DNA of 64,000 nt from Adineta ricciae. Lineage: Eukaryota; Rotifera; Eurotatoria; Adinetida; Adinetidae. The notes beneath the pieces were generated by a model. The model was not told the DNA's origin and did not search any database. It saw only the letters and a program-made list of their open reading frames with translations. Shown piece after piece: positions 1-11,391 of the stretch. Positions within the stretch are counted from its first letter, which is position 1. Every line of letters starts with the position of its first letter. Location: contig CAJNOJ010000193.1 in assembly GCA_905250025.1 (NCBI GenBank), forward strand, positions 124,001 through 188,000. Direction: 5' to 3'. Position numbers and translations under genes: made by a program.

Positions 1-1
1 A

Positions 2-493
2 GCAGTAGTTTGGAACGTTTACGTGTGGGTTTTTGGTCTAACGATGGAAGGTCTTTTTATTCTTGGCTCTCTAACTGGACTGATTATTGCGCCGCTGTTT
101 CCATTATCATTTGCGTGGTTCACTCAAAATTTAAACTTAATTCCACCATTACTTGGTGCGCTCCTTTGCGCGTGTGGCTTAGGATCTTTAACTTTGCAAA
201 AAATCGCCGGTAATTAATAAATCGAACATGAGTGTATAAGAAAATATGCGCTTTATTTTATAGGTATTTTAATGGATGTAAATCAAAATCATTTTCCGAC
301 ACTTTTGACTGGCTCCATTGCTGTAACGATGATGTTGTTCATTGTTTCTAATCTGGTCATATTTTGTCACAAGCGAACTGTGAAAACGCGACGAAATTCA
401 TTAATTAACGAAGATGAAGACGGACAAAACATGGCTGATTACCTAAAAGATTACAACAACGTGCGAAAAAACTCAATTATACTCTCATTTTAG
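2..493 (+). CDS. C-terminal part of an MFS transporter, MFSD4/NaGLT1-like
   Basis: The reading frame is open from the left edge, so the 5' part is missing. Exons are 2-209 and 264-493, with a 54-nt GT-AG intron; the split glycine codon (GCC G|GT ATT) keeps the frame. The piece has three hydrophobic segments, and the first includes LIIAPLFPLSFAW, which resembles the late membrane helices of MFSD4/NaGLT1-type sugar transporters. A basic stretch (HKRTVKTRR) and an acidic, hydrophilic cytoplasmic tail follow the last helix, as expected for a full C-terminus. The protein would move a small solute, probably a sugar, across the plasma membrane. Substrate is inference from family likeness only. Confidence 0.7.
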
Positions 494-1417
494 TCTTTAC
501 TGTAAACGATTTCTTGCATTTTGATACCGTAGAAGTAGAGAAACAAAAAACAATATAGAAGATGATTTTAAAATACAGAAAGCAATCTGTTGAAACAAAC
601 ACGACAAATATACTGATTGCTCACGTGAGCAACGTTTTCGCTCTAATTCGTTGAAATACTTGCACTCGCATATGTCGGAAGTATCGTCAATAAATACAGT
701 AATTGATTAAAAAATCATCAATCATCGCTTTGTTCACTTATGAAAATTTGGAAGAAAAATTTCATTTATGCTATCCTTTATCTTTATAAAGACAACAATA
801 GTTGGTCATATACGTATATATATCATGAATAAACAAAAAAAAACATCATCCTCTCAAGAAAATACATAGCACATAGAACTACCCAAGTTTTACTAGAATC
901 CCATGTAATTCTGAAACGCAAGATAAACGCGTTTGGATGCGATTTATGCCGTGAACACATCCGAACGCATCTTATTGCCATATGTTATAACGCGTTCAGA
1001 CCCGAATGCGATATATATTTTTTGGTCAAACGACTGAATCTTCTTTCGTTTACAGTTAAAACTGCATTTAAACGGACAGTAATAAAGTTTTTTAACTTCT
1101 TCTCACACACCTACAATATTGATCTAATAGAATCATTTTATTATCCTTCTCCCGTTGGATAACCATGTGTGTTGGTAGTGATTTCTTTTCACCAGCACGA
1201 AACGACGATCCAATCGACGTAATACTGTTCTTCGAATTATACCGTTGCATTCGATCTAAAATCAATTAATGGAGAATGTAACTATTCAATGCATAAATTC
1301 AATTGAATTCCAGAAGAACTTATGGAATAACGGTTGTTTATTCCGTAGGTTCAGTTTCCACTGAACATCCATTGTCTTTTATCTGGCTGCGATTGGTGAT
1401 TTGAAAGAATCGGTAGT
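494..1417. other. Intergenic stretch
   Basis: AT-rich sequence with poly-A runs. No coding exon, RNA gene or repeat was recognised. Confidence 0.5.
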
Positions 1418-1867
1418 GTGAAGATCGGAATTTATCAATGGATTTATTTAATAAATGATAAAAAAAATTATCTTTTTTTTCGAGGAAAATTATCAAATAA
1501 ATATTTGGAAGGTGTTACATCGATTCCTGACATGCACAACAAAGAACCTTCGTTGTTAACTCGATCGGTCATTGATCGAAATGGAAATATTCAAGTAAAA
1601 CCTTTATTATATTGTCTAATAAAATTCGTTCAATTTTCTCATGATATAATTATGCAAAATAATTATCTGTCATCGTTGTTAACGATAACAAATCATATTT
1701 GTTTGTGTTTATACGATGATAATGGACGAATGAAAATGATCTTTGGTTTCTTTTCAGAGAAACGGAACGAATTTGTTTCTTTTTATTGTTTTGTGAAAAA
1801 AAACAATTTCTTGAATAAATACATGAATATTTTCCTCGGTGGTATTGCCTATTTGCTTGGCGAATAG
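1418..1867 (+). CDS. Uncertain open frame of 149 codons, no recognised domain
   Basis: The open frame starts with GTG, so any true start would be an internal ATG or an upstream exon. The product would be lysine- and asparagine-rich, with hydrophobic patches near residues 61-85 and at the C-terminus (FLGGIAYLLGE). The phrase RSVIDRNGNIQV faintly recalls the N-terminus of inward-rectifier potassium channels, but no pore signature follows, so I do not assign it. A frame of this length is unlikely but possible by chance in DNA this AT-rich. It may be a real lineage-specific gene, an exon, or noise. Confidence 0.25.
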   Translation: MKIGIYQWIYLINDKKNYLFFRGKLSNKYLEGVTSIPDMHNKEPSLLTRSVIDRNGNIQVKPLLYCLIKFVQFSHDIIMQNNYLSSLLTITNHICLCLYDDNGRMKMIFGFFSEKRNEFVSFYCFVKKNNFLNKYMNIFLGGIAYLLGE

Positions 1868-2694
1868 TGACCATAAAGAATCGTTCACCGATAACAACGA
1901 CGAAGGACAACCTGTGGAAAAGGGTTCAGATGATTAATGACACCAATTAATTATTTAGAAAACATAACGTTTTTTGTGCCATATTTTCCACGATTTTATT
2001 ATCAAAATCTCTGTTCGATTTAGTTGAACTGTTGCATTTTTTGTTGAATGAAAATAAATACCCATGGCACTGATCTAACAAAACAAAGATATTAATAATC
2101 GTATTATGTATGTTGTTCGTTAATCCTGGTGAGATTTGGAATGCTTATGGAAACCTTTTAATGAAATATTTGAATTGTTGGAAAATAACCGCACAATGAA
2201 ACCTTGTTGAGAACTTCAATGAAAAAGAAATATGTGACTTTTTCGTTGATTTTGTACATATTTCCTTGTCAATTATCCGGAGACATGTTCATCTTTACTA
2301 TCCATGCTTTGATATTAATAAAAAAAAGTAGTAAAATTAATCTCATTCGTGATCAATAAGCCAAGATTTCCTCAAGAAGATTTGTGCAATGAAGGCAGTT
2401 TCTGAGGAAAAGATGAGTGTAAAGTGTGACAAAATGAAATTATTTTTGATTAATCAAATAGGAATTCGTTTATATAAATTATTTTTTTCGTAATCGATAA
2501 TTGAACTCGAATATTATGTAACGCTTTTCCTTCAATAAATCATCAAATCTCGAATACATGTTCATATCTTAACGATAGTCTAACGAGCATATATAGCTCA
2601 GACGTAAGTATCTTGCTTTCTGTTCATATGTTCGTCTGTTTTAGTCTCGTTCATCGCACAATTCGAACTTGTCACGTAAGTCATAAAACTTGTT

Positions 2695-2767
2695 CTGTAC
2701 TTTGCCTCGATGTCAGAGCTGACCATTACCTGATGGTATGGTGACGTAGTTCAAATCTACGAGTACA
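2695..2767 (+). other. Weak tRNA-like 73-nt segment, possible tRNA relic
   Basis: The 3' half has a perfect T-arm shape: CGTAG, loop TTCAAAT, CTACG. The flanks CTGTACT and AGTACAA pair at six of seven acceptor positions, and the total length of 73 nt is right. The D-stem pairs poorly, and the anticodon arm (ACCAT/ATGGT) closes a six-base loop rather than seven. A working tRNA is unlikely; a decayed tRNA or tRNA-derived SINE head is possible, as is chance. Confidence 0.15.
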
Positions 2768-3778
2768 AAATAAGCCTTTTCTTTTCTCACTTCCTCTCGT
2801 ATTAACCACGTCGAACATTCTCCTAAGAAAAAAGAATATACGAGCATGTGAAAATCATATGTACAATCGAATTGCTCGTTAAAAATAACTTTGGACTTTA
2901 TGAAATCAAAAATCTACCAAATAGAACAACAGCAATACCGAAGAATTACTTTTAGGTAGACAAATTTTTTTGTTTAAATTTTCAATAATTCCGTTAATTG
3001 TACGATTGAAAATTGATTCTCTGAAAAGACATGTAATGTCATAAATTAACCAAATACTAGGGAGTCATCTGCTTGTTGGTTGAGAAAAAGTTCGTCGTTG
3101 TAAGCAATTGTCACGTTTCTTCTGCTGAGTGTGTTAGCTTTAACTTATGGTCAAAGTCTCCTGCTCGCTAGATGTTAACAGACTGGACAGAAAATAAACG
3201 AAAAAACTAAGATCTGTATCGGATTGGTAAGTATATGCGGTGGTCTAACTTCGGTTCTGACACTGATGAACAAAATCAATCGAGATCTTCGTAATGACGT
3301 CTATTGAAAACGATGAGAAGAAACTAGAAACGACTAATGTTTATCACAGTTCAGAAGGTCAGATCGCGGCATAAAATTCGTTAGTCATTGATGAATAGAA
3401 TTTTGGCGATTATATCAAAATCAAACGGCAGATGTATAAACAAGTATAGCACTCATCTGTTGGATTCGCTGACTCTTGTCTGAAAGAATTACAAGGCTTT
3501 TAGAAAACAAAAAAAACCATGTATATCTCACTCTAATCCGCTTCGAATTAAAGCTACTTTTATGCACATTCTTTTCTTTTAATCCTTCTCTACTTTATTC
3601 ATGTCAAACTGCTTTCAATTCATTTGTCCAAAGATGTAAGCAAAAGAAATATTGTTTCTAAACATTTATTAATCAACTCCCTTCCCCACTATTTACAATC
3701 AAAAATCAATTTATTTACACTTGTTTTATCTCTTCTAAGCCATTCAAACAAACCCCTAGTCGTTCGTCGGCCTGCCTC

Positions 3779-3792
3779 CGGTGGATCACTCG
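3779..3792 (+). other. 5.8S rRNA-like word
   Basis: CGGTGGATCACTCG matches the highly conserved 5' part of animal 5.8S rRNA. The bases after it (CGGCTAGTCGTTATG) only loosely follow the expected GGCTCGxxxGTCGATGA. There is no 18S, ITS or 28S context. It could be a fragment of rDNA inserted and decayed. Confidence 0.3.
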
Positions 3793-4380
3793 CGGCTAGT
3801 CGTTATGTCCAACTTTCATTCTTTTATCTAGCTTAAAAATCCCCTTCACACTGAATCAAACCATTTCCTTCCATTCCCTGTTCAAGAATCATCAATTTTG
3901 TGCCTGTCCAAAACAACATTTGTCACGGGAAGTATTATTTTGAGTGGTTAGCATCAGATGATGTTTGTGATGTTATCGATGTGCTGGTGTGTATGAATAT
4001 CCAACAATCGGACGTTAATCAGCTATTTCGTTTTGTTCTGCATATTGCTGCTTCATACACTATCGCCTAAAAGAAACTTTCTTGAAAAAAAACTCGCTCT
4101 TTGTCTGAAAAAAACAGAACAGAATTTTTCTATTGAAAACTAACACCAGATTTGGGATCTTCGACCCCGATTACCCTTCGGTGAGTTATTTATTAATGAC
4201 TATCCATGAGTTTTTATGAACTTATAAAATATTGCAAACTGATTGGATTATGCCAACAAACAAACTTTTAGCATTTTAATGACCGTATTTTATACGCTAT
4301 AACCCTTTCAGAAAAGAGAATAAGAACGAAGCGTGCAGTTCACCAAGATAAGATACAACAACAAGACCTAAATCATTTTT

Positions 4381-4590
4381 TCCTTTTCTGAAAAAAAAGG
4401 ATTATACAACGGTTAAATCGTGGGCTCAAAAAGCTTAAAGTTTGCTTGTCTGTCTGTTCCATCCAATCAGAAAACAGCATTTCTTAGATCATTAAAATTT
4501 ACCTATAGCAACCGAAGACTGAATATTAGTAAGATAATCGGAGTCGAGAAACTTGAATCCATTGTTAGTTTCTCCTTACTCACTAAGATC
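4381..4590 (+). repeat. Dispersed repeat, copy 1 (partner at 48239-48440)
   Basis: About 200 bp align end to end with 48239-48440. Both begin TCCTTTTCTGAAA, share ACAACGGTTAA, then a CTTGTCTGT word, and continue to TTAGTTT.TC. I judge identity by eye at roughly three quarters. Neither copy has visible coding capacity. The CTTGTCTGTCTG core resembles the Helitron-like 5' end seen at 43646, so the two may be related. Confidence 0.6.
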
Positions 4591-5017
4591 CGCCTGCTTC
4601 CTTTTGTTTTCTAGAACAGATATTTTTATTCTTTCACGAATTATTCACATAGATTTTCTTCTCAATAATAGTTTATCATCATTACAAATGAGGAACATGA
4701 AAATTATACAAAATGAGTCGTTTCCTCGACTGAAAGGAGAGTCATGTCGCAAAAATAGTGGTAAAAAATTGAAGTGCGTATGTATGTATGTTTGTCGTGG
4801 GTTAAAGGTGAAAAAACGTTTTTTTTCGAAAACGCATAAGAATTCAGAGAACATGGTTTCGAAGAGTCGTTAGGCAGTTTGGAAGAATATTTACGGAGTG
4901 TGTTGAAATGTGTGAGGAGCCGCGCGATCATTTATTATCGACCTGCACAGACATAGAACAATCAGTGCAGGCGCATTTACTTCGCCGAACAGAAACAAAA
5001 CCAATGTGATACATTTA

Positions 5018-5115
5018 TCTGTATATACAAAGAAGGTTTGTATGTTTGTCTCTTCCTTATTCATTCAGATCGTGTAATATCCACGGCTACCAAACTATCC
5101 ACAATGCTTCCATAC
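5018..5115 (+). repeat. Decayed Helitron-like 5' end, second copy
   Basis: It starts TCTGTATATACAAAG after an A and runs through GTATGTTTGTCTCTTCC and CTATCCACAATGCTTCC. The same order of words occurs at 43646-43745. TC at the 5' terminus followed by a TATATA tract and a GTCTGTCTG-type word is typical of Helitron 5' ends. No 3' hairpin with CTAG was identified, so the right border is unknown. Confidence 0.4.
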
Positions 5116-5528
5116 ATCCAGCTTGCGCGAATAATAAAAGATGACTAACACAACTCTTCGAGAAACGGAAGGTGGTACTGTGAATGCTTAAGTCTTACTC
5201 TTTTGATACAACACTCTTATAATCTTTTTGCAAGCATGTAGACAAACTATTTTTCAAATGTCATGAACTTTTCTATAAATGAGGTCAAAGAATTTGTCTT
5301 CATGACATTTGAGATTCTTGTTTTTTGTGTTCTCAGAATCTTTTTTATCTATTTTTACACACGCTATTTCTTTTCTCGCTTCCGTCATAAAATTTATTCG
5401 TGCGTTACGAATAAATGTATCGATCAATTTATAATTGACACTTTCACAACGTTTTTTTCTTTCTAGCATCGAACTGAAATTTTTTCACTTCATCATCGTC
5501 TATAACTTAGAAGCACAAAACTAAACAA
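5116..5528. other. Intergenic stretch upstream of the GPCR
   Basis: AT-rich. Small open frames here overlap on both strands and show no domain. It presumably holds the promoter of the gene at 5529, but no clear TATA box was chosen. Confidence 0.4.
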
Positions 5529-6500
5529 ATGAATGTATCGAATGGAGATGTAGTGAGAGGCCCAAGTCCATTTATATTTATTTCTAAGGATATTTCATTC
5601 ATAATATTACTAACCTTTGTTATTCTATCTATTCCTATGCATTTTATCGTTTTTGCTCTTATTTTTTTCAACAAAACGCTTCGTTCAGCACCCAACAATT
5701 ATATTATTTTATTCACATTATTTTACACTTTTATCATAAGTTCTATTTTGATTCCAATAATATTAGATTCACATAGGCCAACACCAACTATTCATTGGTC
5801 TTTAATACTTTGTAAAATTAGGTCATATGTTGAGACCACATCTAGTTGTCTAACAAATCTTTTATTTGCATGGGCATCATTTGAACGACATTTTCTCGTT
5901 TTTCATGCTCATTTATTTACTATTAAATGGAAAAACATCTGTTTTCATTATCTACCACCGATTCTCCTGATTATTTATATAGACGGCTTTTATATTTATG
6001 CTAGTTTTATCTTTCCATGTGAAAACCAAGTAGATTTTGTTCATAATATATGCTATTATGGTTGTCAATCAAGGGATCCAGTAATGGGTATGTGGCAAAC
6101 AAATTTTCATATTCTAATTCCTACGCTTTCTGTATTAATATTTAATTGTGCACTTTTATTTCGAGTTTATCGATCAAAAGCACGTCTTCAACGATCAGTA
6201 AATTGGAGAAAATATCGACAAATGATCTTTCAACTATTTTCTATCGCAAGTCTCTTTCTTTTATTTAAGCTACCTGTTGCAGCTGTCTATATATGGATAT
6301 TAACAACTTCAGCACCTTTGTCCCTTACAGTAATGCAATGGGTTGGGTTTAACACGTATTTTCTTCCGTTAATGTTTCCTTTTGTATGTTTATTGTCAAT
6401 ACCAACACTGACATTGATGATAAAGAAAATTTTACATCGTCGAACAGTACCTGTTAATAGAGAAACACAACCAGGAATAAGTCCTCTTAACAAACCATAA
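5529..6500 (+). CDS. Rhodopsin-like orphan GPCR, intact, single exon
   Basis: A 323-residue protein with seven hydrophobic segments, spaced as in class-A receptors, and an N-glycosylation site at the N-terminus (NVSN). The cysteine before helix 3 (LCKIRSYVETTSSC) can pair with the CYYGC cysteines of the second extracellular loop. At the end of helix 3 the DRY box is replaced by FERHFLVFH, and helix 7 ends VCLLSIPTL rather than NPxxY; both departures are common in lineage-specific rotifer receptors. The tail is short and basic (KKILHRRTVPVNRE). It sits in the plasma membrane and should signal through a G protein; its ligand is unknown. AATAAA lies just after the stop. ATG 5529 is the first in frame. 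Confidence 0.85.
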   Translation: MNVSNGDVVRGPSPFIFISKDISFIILLTFVILSIPMHFIVFALIFFNKTLRSAPNNYIILFTLFYTFIISSILIPIILDSHRPTPTIHWSLILCKIRSYVETTSSCLTNLLFAWASFERHFLVFHAHLFTIKWKNICFHYLPPILLIIYIDGFYIYASFIFPCENQVDFVHNICYYGCQSRDPVMGMWQTNFHILIPTLSVLIFNCALLFRVYRSKARLQRSVNWRKYRQMIFQLFSIASLFLLFKLPVAAVYIWILTTSAPLSLTVMQWVGFNTYFLPLMFPFVCLLSIPTLTLMIKKILHRRTVPVNRETQPGISPLNKP

Positions 6501-8456
6501 TTGCAATAAAACGGGAACGGAAAGCATTCATATATAGAAGAAAAAATTCATTAACTTTTTATTCAATGCACTTACAAATTTTTATTTGAGTGTTGTAGAT
6601 ACTAGAGTAAATATATAAAATATTTACTACTTGTAATGAAGGTGGAAGATATATATTGTGTGTCGTATGTTATTACTGCTGTTGTATTTTGTGTCTAACA
6701 TTGTTTTCTCACTTTATATTCAAAATAAGACTATGGGACGAGAGTGTTCAACTTTATTGGTATCCAAACCCTCATCCACATCATAGTTTTTCGTTTATTT
6801 CTTACACTTATAGGATATTGATCGATTGATATGCATTTTATGCAATAGATATTCGCCATGTACAAGAGACTTCCTGTACGATAAAAAGAAGCTAAGGACA
6901 TTTCTCCAAAGATAATTCTGATTGTATTTTATTGAGCGCTGATCCATTTCAAAATTCTATCTCGTTAAAAATCTGTGTCATTCATGCGAGAAATCTTGTT
7001 TTTCATTATTACTTTTATCAAAGTGTCAACTCAAGCATCCTCAATTGAGTTAGTTATTCTTATTTCATATAATAGACGTCATAAAAATCATTATCTGTCT
7101 GTATAGTCTATTTAAAGTTATGTTAATTACGTCACTATGTCATGCTATAATTTGAAATGTCGTTGCAGGTAAATTTCAAGTGACAATTGATAAATAAGTT
7201 TTCGAACAACGTAATCAGGGCTAAATTATATATATATATATACTCAAGTCAAAGAATACGAGACGGTTCCAACGGGAAAACACTGGAGATCGCTGGAACA
7301 TGGAAGTAGTAGTCCGAGTGAAAAGCTTTGGACTTTTTCCCGATGATTTCCGGTGCTTTCCTGCAAGATCCGATGGCTTTTCCTGTAGGATCTATCCGGA
7401 CCCAACCACCGAAACGTTCGTCGTGAGTATATATAAGAATGACTGAAAGATTTTTTTTATCATTTACATAGTTTGTCACGATCTCTATCTGTGATATTAA
7501 CTTCAGATTTTTGAGTTGAACCTTTGATATGAAAATGATCGATCTTCGCTATAGTAGCGGCGCCAAGCGTGGGTCAGAGTTGGCCCAGCCCATCTTGATC
7601 TTGAAGAATTACCACAGAAAGCAAATATTTACACCACAAAAATGTACAGTTTTTGTAGTGAGCCCACTCTGATGAAATTTTTTTTCTATCGGTGCGAGGC
7701 TAGTACAACGAAACAAGAACTTACCTAAAACTTTCTTTCTGTAAGGCAAGTCTCATCTATAAAAAGCAATTCATTCGATACAGATTTTAATTCAATCGAA
7801 TGATGCTAATTTTATTCACAGGACAAATTTTGGAAATATTCTGGAAAAGCTTTTTCCTAATACTTTATTTTATGTTCATTTAAGAGACAAAAGTCTAGAT
7901 ATCATTTTCCCAAGGCTCATCCTAGCTACATAGCCTCTGCTCTCTTCAACCAACTTCTCTCCTATCTTCATTCTTTTCTGTCTTTGTTCTCTCTTCCTGC
8001 CTTAAATGTTTACCGTTGTTCGACGTACTTAACAAATGGACGACCAATTTATCTAACGATCAAGAACATTGATCGATATGTGATGGAAAATTCCGATACA
8101 ATTGAAACTATGCGTCTTACGACACTCCAAAATGTCATCAAAAGAATGTGAATGCGGAATATTTGCAGTTTATTGCAGTCTACTAGCTCTCAAATTGGAA
8201 ATGTACTTTGTTTGAAGTTCTTGTAAAGATATGATTCGAATGATCATTTGACTGAAAAACCAACCCAGTAAGAAACCTCTCAGTTCACGTTTTCGTTTGC
8301 CTAAGGTAAGTCCTTTTATTCAAAAAGAAAAGATTAAACTTCAGCCCCTTTTACAAAAATGAAACCATCGATTAATTAGTGACGAAATGCGTTCTCGAAA
8401 ACTTTTACGAAACATTTTACTCGAAGCAAAATTAATACAAAACGATGTCCCAAAGT
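6501..8456. other. Intergenic region
   Basis: No exon was recognised. It contains a GC-richer inverted-repeat segment at 7231-7436 (listed), a GC-rich patch at about 7555-7600 containing GGGTCAGAGTTGGCCC, and a pyrimidine-rich stretch near 7930-8000. Confidence 0.4.
7231..7436. mobile_element. Possible MITE-like element with short terminal inverted repeats
   Basis: A GC-rich island is bounded on the left by TATATATACTCAAG and on the right by GTGAGTATATATA, which are inverted copies over about 12 nt. Inside are two imperfect direct repeats of about 22 nt, TTTCCTGCAAGATCCGATGG and a relative starting TTTTCCTGTAGGATC. An open frame crosses it on the minus strand but shows no domain. TATA-rich ends are easy to match by chance, so this is tentative. 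Confidence 0.25.
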
Positions 8457-9244
8457 TCATGTTATAAAATATTCAATTTTTTGTCGCTCGACACTCTTCG
8501 GCTGAGAAGTAGTAATTAGAGTGTAGGAAAATGTTCGACCTCGCTGAAATGCTAATGCACTCGAGAGAAATGCATTCACAAATATTAAAATTAGTAATTG
8601 CCGATTCGTTCGATGAGTGGCAGGTGCATGTCTTGTCTTGTAGCGTGAGAAGATGTGCCAATACGATGTCTTGATTGTCGTATATGAGTCCATGTCACGA
8701 GGGCACAGATCATGAACCGACCTTGAGAAACGATGAATGAGAAAACATTTGCATAAACCGTGGCTATTAGGGGGCCAAAACTAGACGATGCCACACGTAA
8801 ACCATTGTGAACATCAGATATAATCAGATGAAAGGTGTCAGAAATCAATATAAAAGGCATAGTTATAAGAAAGAGACGCTTAGCAACTCACATTGAGTTC
8901 AGTGATGTCGACACACATCGGTCGAACGTTGATAACAAAACACATGTTGCTGCCATCGATGGTAAACAAACAAGTAGCTAACTGCGTGTTTTGCAAACAC
9001 CACGATTGATAAGTGTGGTATTATGGCCAAAGTATTCTGTTGAAAAGCGAATGATGATGCCAAAGTTGCTGGACAGGAGATAAACCGAAGAAGCACAAAT
9101 CATGTAGAAGATGCAAGATTTTGTTGTAAAATCCTTGAACAATAGTGTAAGAGGGTTGAGAATATTTTCAATTGTGCCAACAATCAATACAACAAAGAAG
9201 TCAGCGGTTGTGAAAGTAGGTATTATTTTTGCCAGTGGTGCCAT
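8457..9244 (-). pseudogene. Decayed rhodopsin-like GPCR
   Basis: Reading leftwards, receptor-like pieces follow one another in different frames. The first piece (9244-8978) has a helix with NILNPLTLLF and ends NRGVCKTRS, matching the WCKxRxY start of helix 3 in the receptor at 24250. A second piece (8860-8591) carries a helix-5-like stretch and the loop HIRQSRHRI...TRQDM typical of the third cytoplasmic loop. A third (8693-8457) covers a helix-6/7-like region. At least two frame changes separate the pieces, and no arrangement of introns rescues one open frame. Confidence 0.5.
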
Positions 9245-10256
9245 ACTGATTCAATACAAGATGAGAATAATAATTCTGTTCGACACGACCGATTATTAGA
9301 TGGAATTTTTACCTTTGACGATTTAATAAGCGGTAGGGTGAAAGAAGTAACATTTATATATACTCATTCTTTGTCGATATGATTGGAGTAACAATGCGCA
9401 ACAACTTTAACAATATAAGATTTTGTTCACTTTACTTGATATGAGAAGTTAAAAGCTATGAAAGTTTTGACGCAGATATATCATTGTCAGAAACAAGGTA
9501 AGATAAATCCAACATGTCAAGAGTATCTCATAAGTACTAATGTGTTTTCTAAGAGACCTCTTTTGATCGCACTATAAGTTTCATGCAAAGATGCTCTATT
9601 TTCAACGAGAAAGTATTTGCAAAATTGCGATAACAAAATGCTGTTGGTATCTGAATACAGAATAATAGTCGCATTAAAACTGTACCTCGCATGGTTTCTT
9701 TGGCTGATGACAATGCATGTCGATTGTTTTGTGAGTTTGATAAACAAATCCTTCATGTTTGGTGTATGTGAAGCATACTTTTGAACAGGTAATTCGAATT
9801 ATTTTCATTTTTACAAATGCATGATGTTGCTTTTGTCTCTTCGAAGTCTTAATACAAGATGTTCGGCAAGGGAATGTACTATTTCAGGCGCTTAACGTTT
9901 TAGACTCGCGAACGAGAAATATTCAGTATACAAGAAAGTCAATAAGATGTTTTAAGTTCAAATTCATTACGTACATACATTTTGTCAACATGAAAATCAA
10001 GCAATCATCTTTTCTTTCTTCCTATACAAACAGAAGACATTACACCATAACATTACAAATCTGGCGCAAAATTTGTTCACAAAACGAAGAGTCTGTTCAA
10101 CAGGCAAGCTCTCCACGTGGACAAGCAACCGTTCCTATGTAAAAAATATTTCGGATGGATGGTATTTGGTCACATCCACCCTTATATTTTACTTTGGTGA
10201 TTCACCTGATAATGTCAGTAATCGACTACTAGAATCATCGGATACTATCGAATGGA
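9245..10256. other. Intergenic region
   Basis: Short frames occur on both strands but no family is recognisable. Upstream exons of the TIR gene could lie here; none could be supported. Confidence 0.35.
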
Positions 10257-10871
10257 ATGTTTCATTATGAAGACGAACGAATATTTTATTGTTCAAATGA
10301 AGATGATGTTTATACTGCCATCGTGATGATCGAGAAAGGAAATGTTCTTCCTGGTGGACAAGCGTGTAGTCCATTTCCATCGGATAAAATTGAGAAAAAA
10401 GCTTTGCATTCATCAACCTCGAATTATGTGTGTGACTTAATGATAAGTTATTGTCGTCAAGATAAAGATCTTGTTCATATGATTTATTCCACATTAATTG
10501 CTGATGGATTCAAAGTTTGGGTTGATTTTGAGAATATGTATGGTTCAACAATCGAGAGAATGGCCGAAAATTCACACTTTATCCATGTTTGCATCTCGAA
10601 TCGATATGAAATGAGTCCATATTGTAAAGTTGACGGGCAATATACTTAGAAATTCCGACGATCTTTCATACCTCTAATTGTTGAAAAAGGTTACAAATCC
10701 AAATGTTGGTTAGACGCATTAATTAGACTTCGAATGTATATTGATGTTCTTAAATATGACTTTGACACTGCGTGTATGAAAAGCTTTGAACAAAACTTCA
10801 AAGAAATAAATCACAAAAATAAGCTCAGAAAGAAACTTTATTCTTGTATATTTGAGAGCGAGACGAACTAA
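10257..10871 (+). pseudogene. TIR-domain protein, interrupted by a stop codon
   Basis: The frame encodes a TIR domain. DLMISYCRQDKDLVHMI is the first strand and helix, followed by DGFKVWVDFENMYGST (box 2 region) and ENSHFIHVCISNRYEMSPYC. A TAG at 10647-10649 stops the frame, but the same frame then continues with FRRSFIPLIVEKGYKSKCW and LRMYIDVLKYDFD, the normal second half of the domain, to TAA at 10869-10871. The gene is therefore either a recent pseudogene or carries a base error. TIR domains act in innate immune signalling or as NADases; bdelloids have many TIR-only genes of this type. The residues before the domain are unassigned and the real start is unknown. Confidence 0.65.
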
Positions 10872-11391
10872 TCTATCAGTAAGAGCTGGCGTCTTTTCCA
10901 CATTGATGTCGAATGCGTAACAGCGTTGGGCGGATACTAGGTGGTGGCGCTAAAAGATTAAAAACACAATATTGTATGGTTTTAAAGTGTACAGCGAACG
11001 TTTTAATAATATCAGGCGAACTTTTGCATTTTGATAACGACGATAAATTCCGTTTTTTACTCAACGATAGCGCTTGCTTGCTAAAGCTTATTATTGTAAA
11101 CGTAAAGGCCTTTGTTTAGCAGTACAGTTCCAGCAGATGTGCCCTTGCAGTACGTAGTCATTATCGAACGATTGGAAAAGAGAGCTTTTTCTTCTCGTGT
11201 ATAATCTGAAAAATTTATTTCTCACAAATAATCCACTCATTTCATAGAGCTCACACTCTCTCTTCAAAACACCTATGCAGAACGTATATCAGACGTATCT
11301 TCTTTGTTTCTGTTGTGTAAATCAACAGAGAGAAGATAGAACAGAACTCTTATCTTGCCTTTATACACTGTAGGTATCTAAAACTCTAACA
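10872..11391. other. Intergenic stretch
   Basis: No gene was seen. TTTATACACT about 30 nt before the next ATG may act as a TATA-like element for the beta-galactosidase. Confidence 0.35.

Larger units (their letters stand above)
1868..4380. other. Gene-poor region
   Basis: No convincing exon was seen on either strand. It holds a weak tRNA-like fold (2695-2767) and a short 5.8S-rRNA-like word (3779-3792), listed separately. The rest is AT-rich and unremarkable. Confidence 0.45.

Noticed and set aside
2695-2767. A functional tRNA gene
   Set aside because: The D-stem is mismatched and the anticodon arm closes a six-base loop; kept only as a weak relic.
5254-5469. Frames on both strands just before the GPCR at 5529
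   Set aside because: Both strands are open by AT-rich chance; no domain on either.
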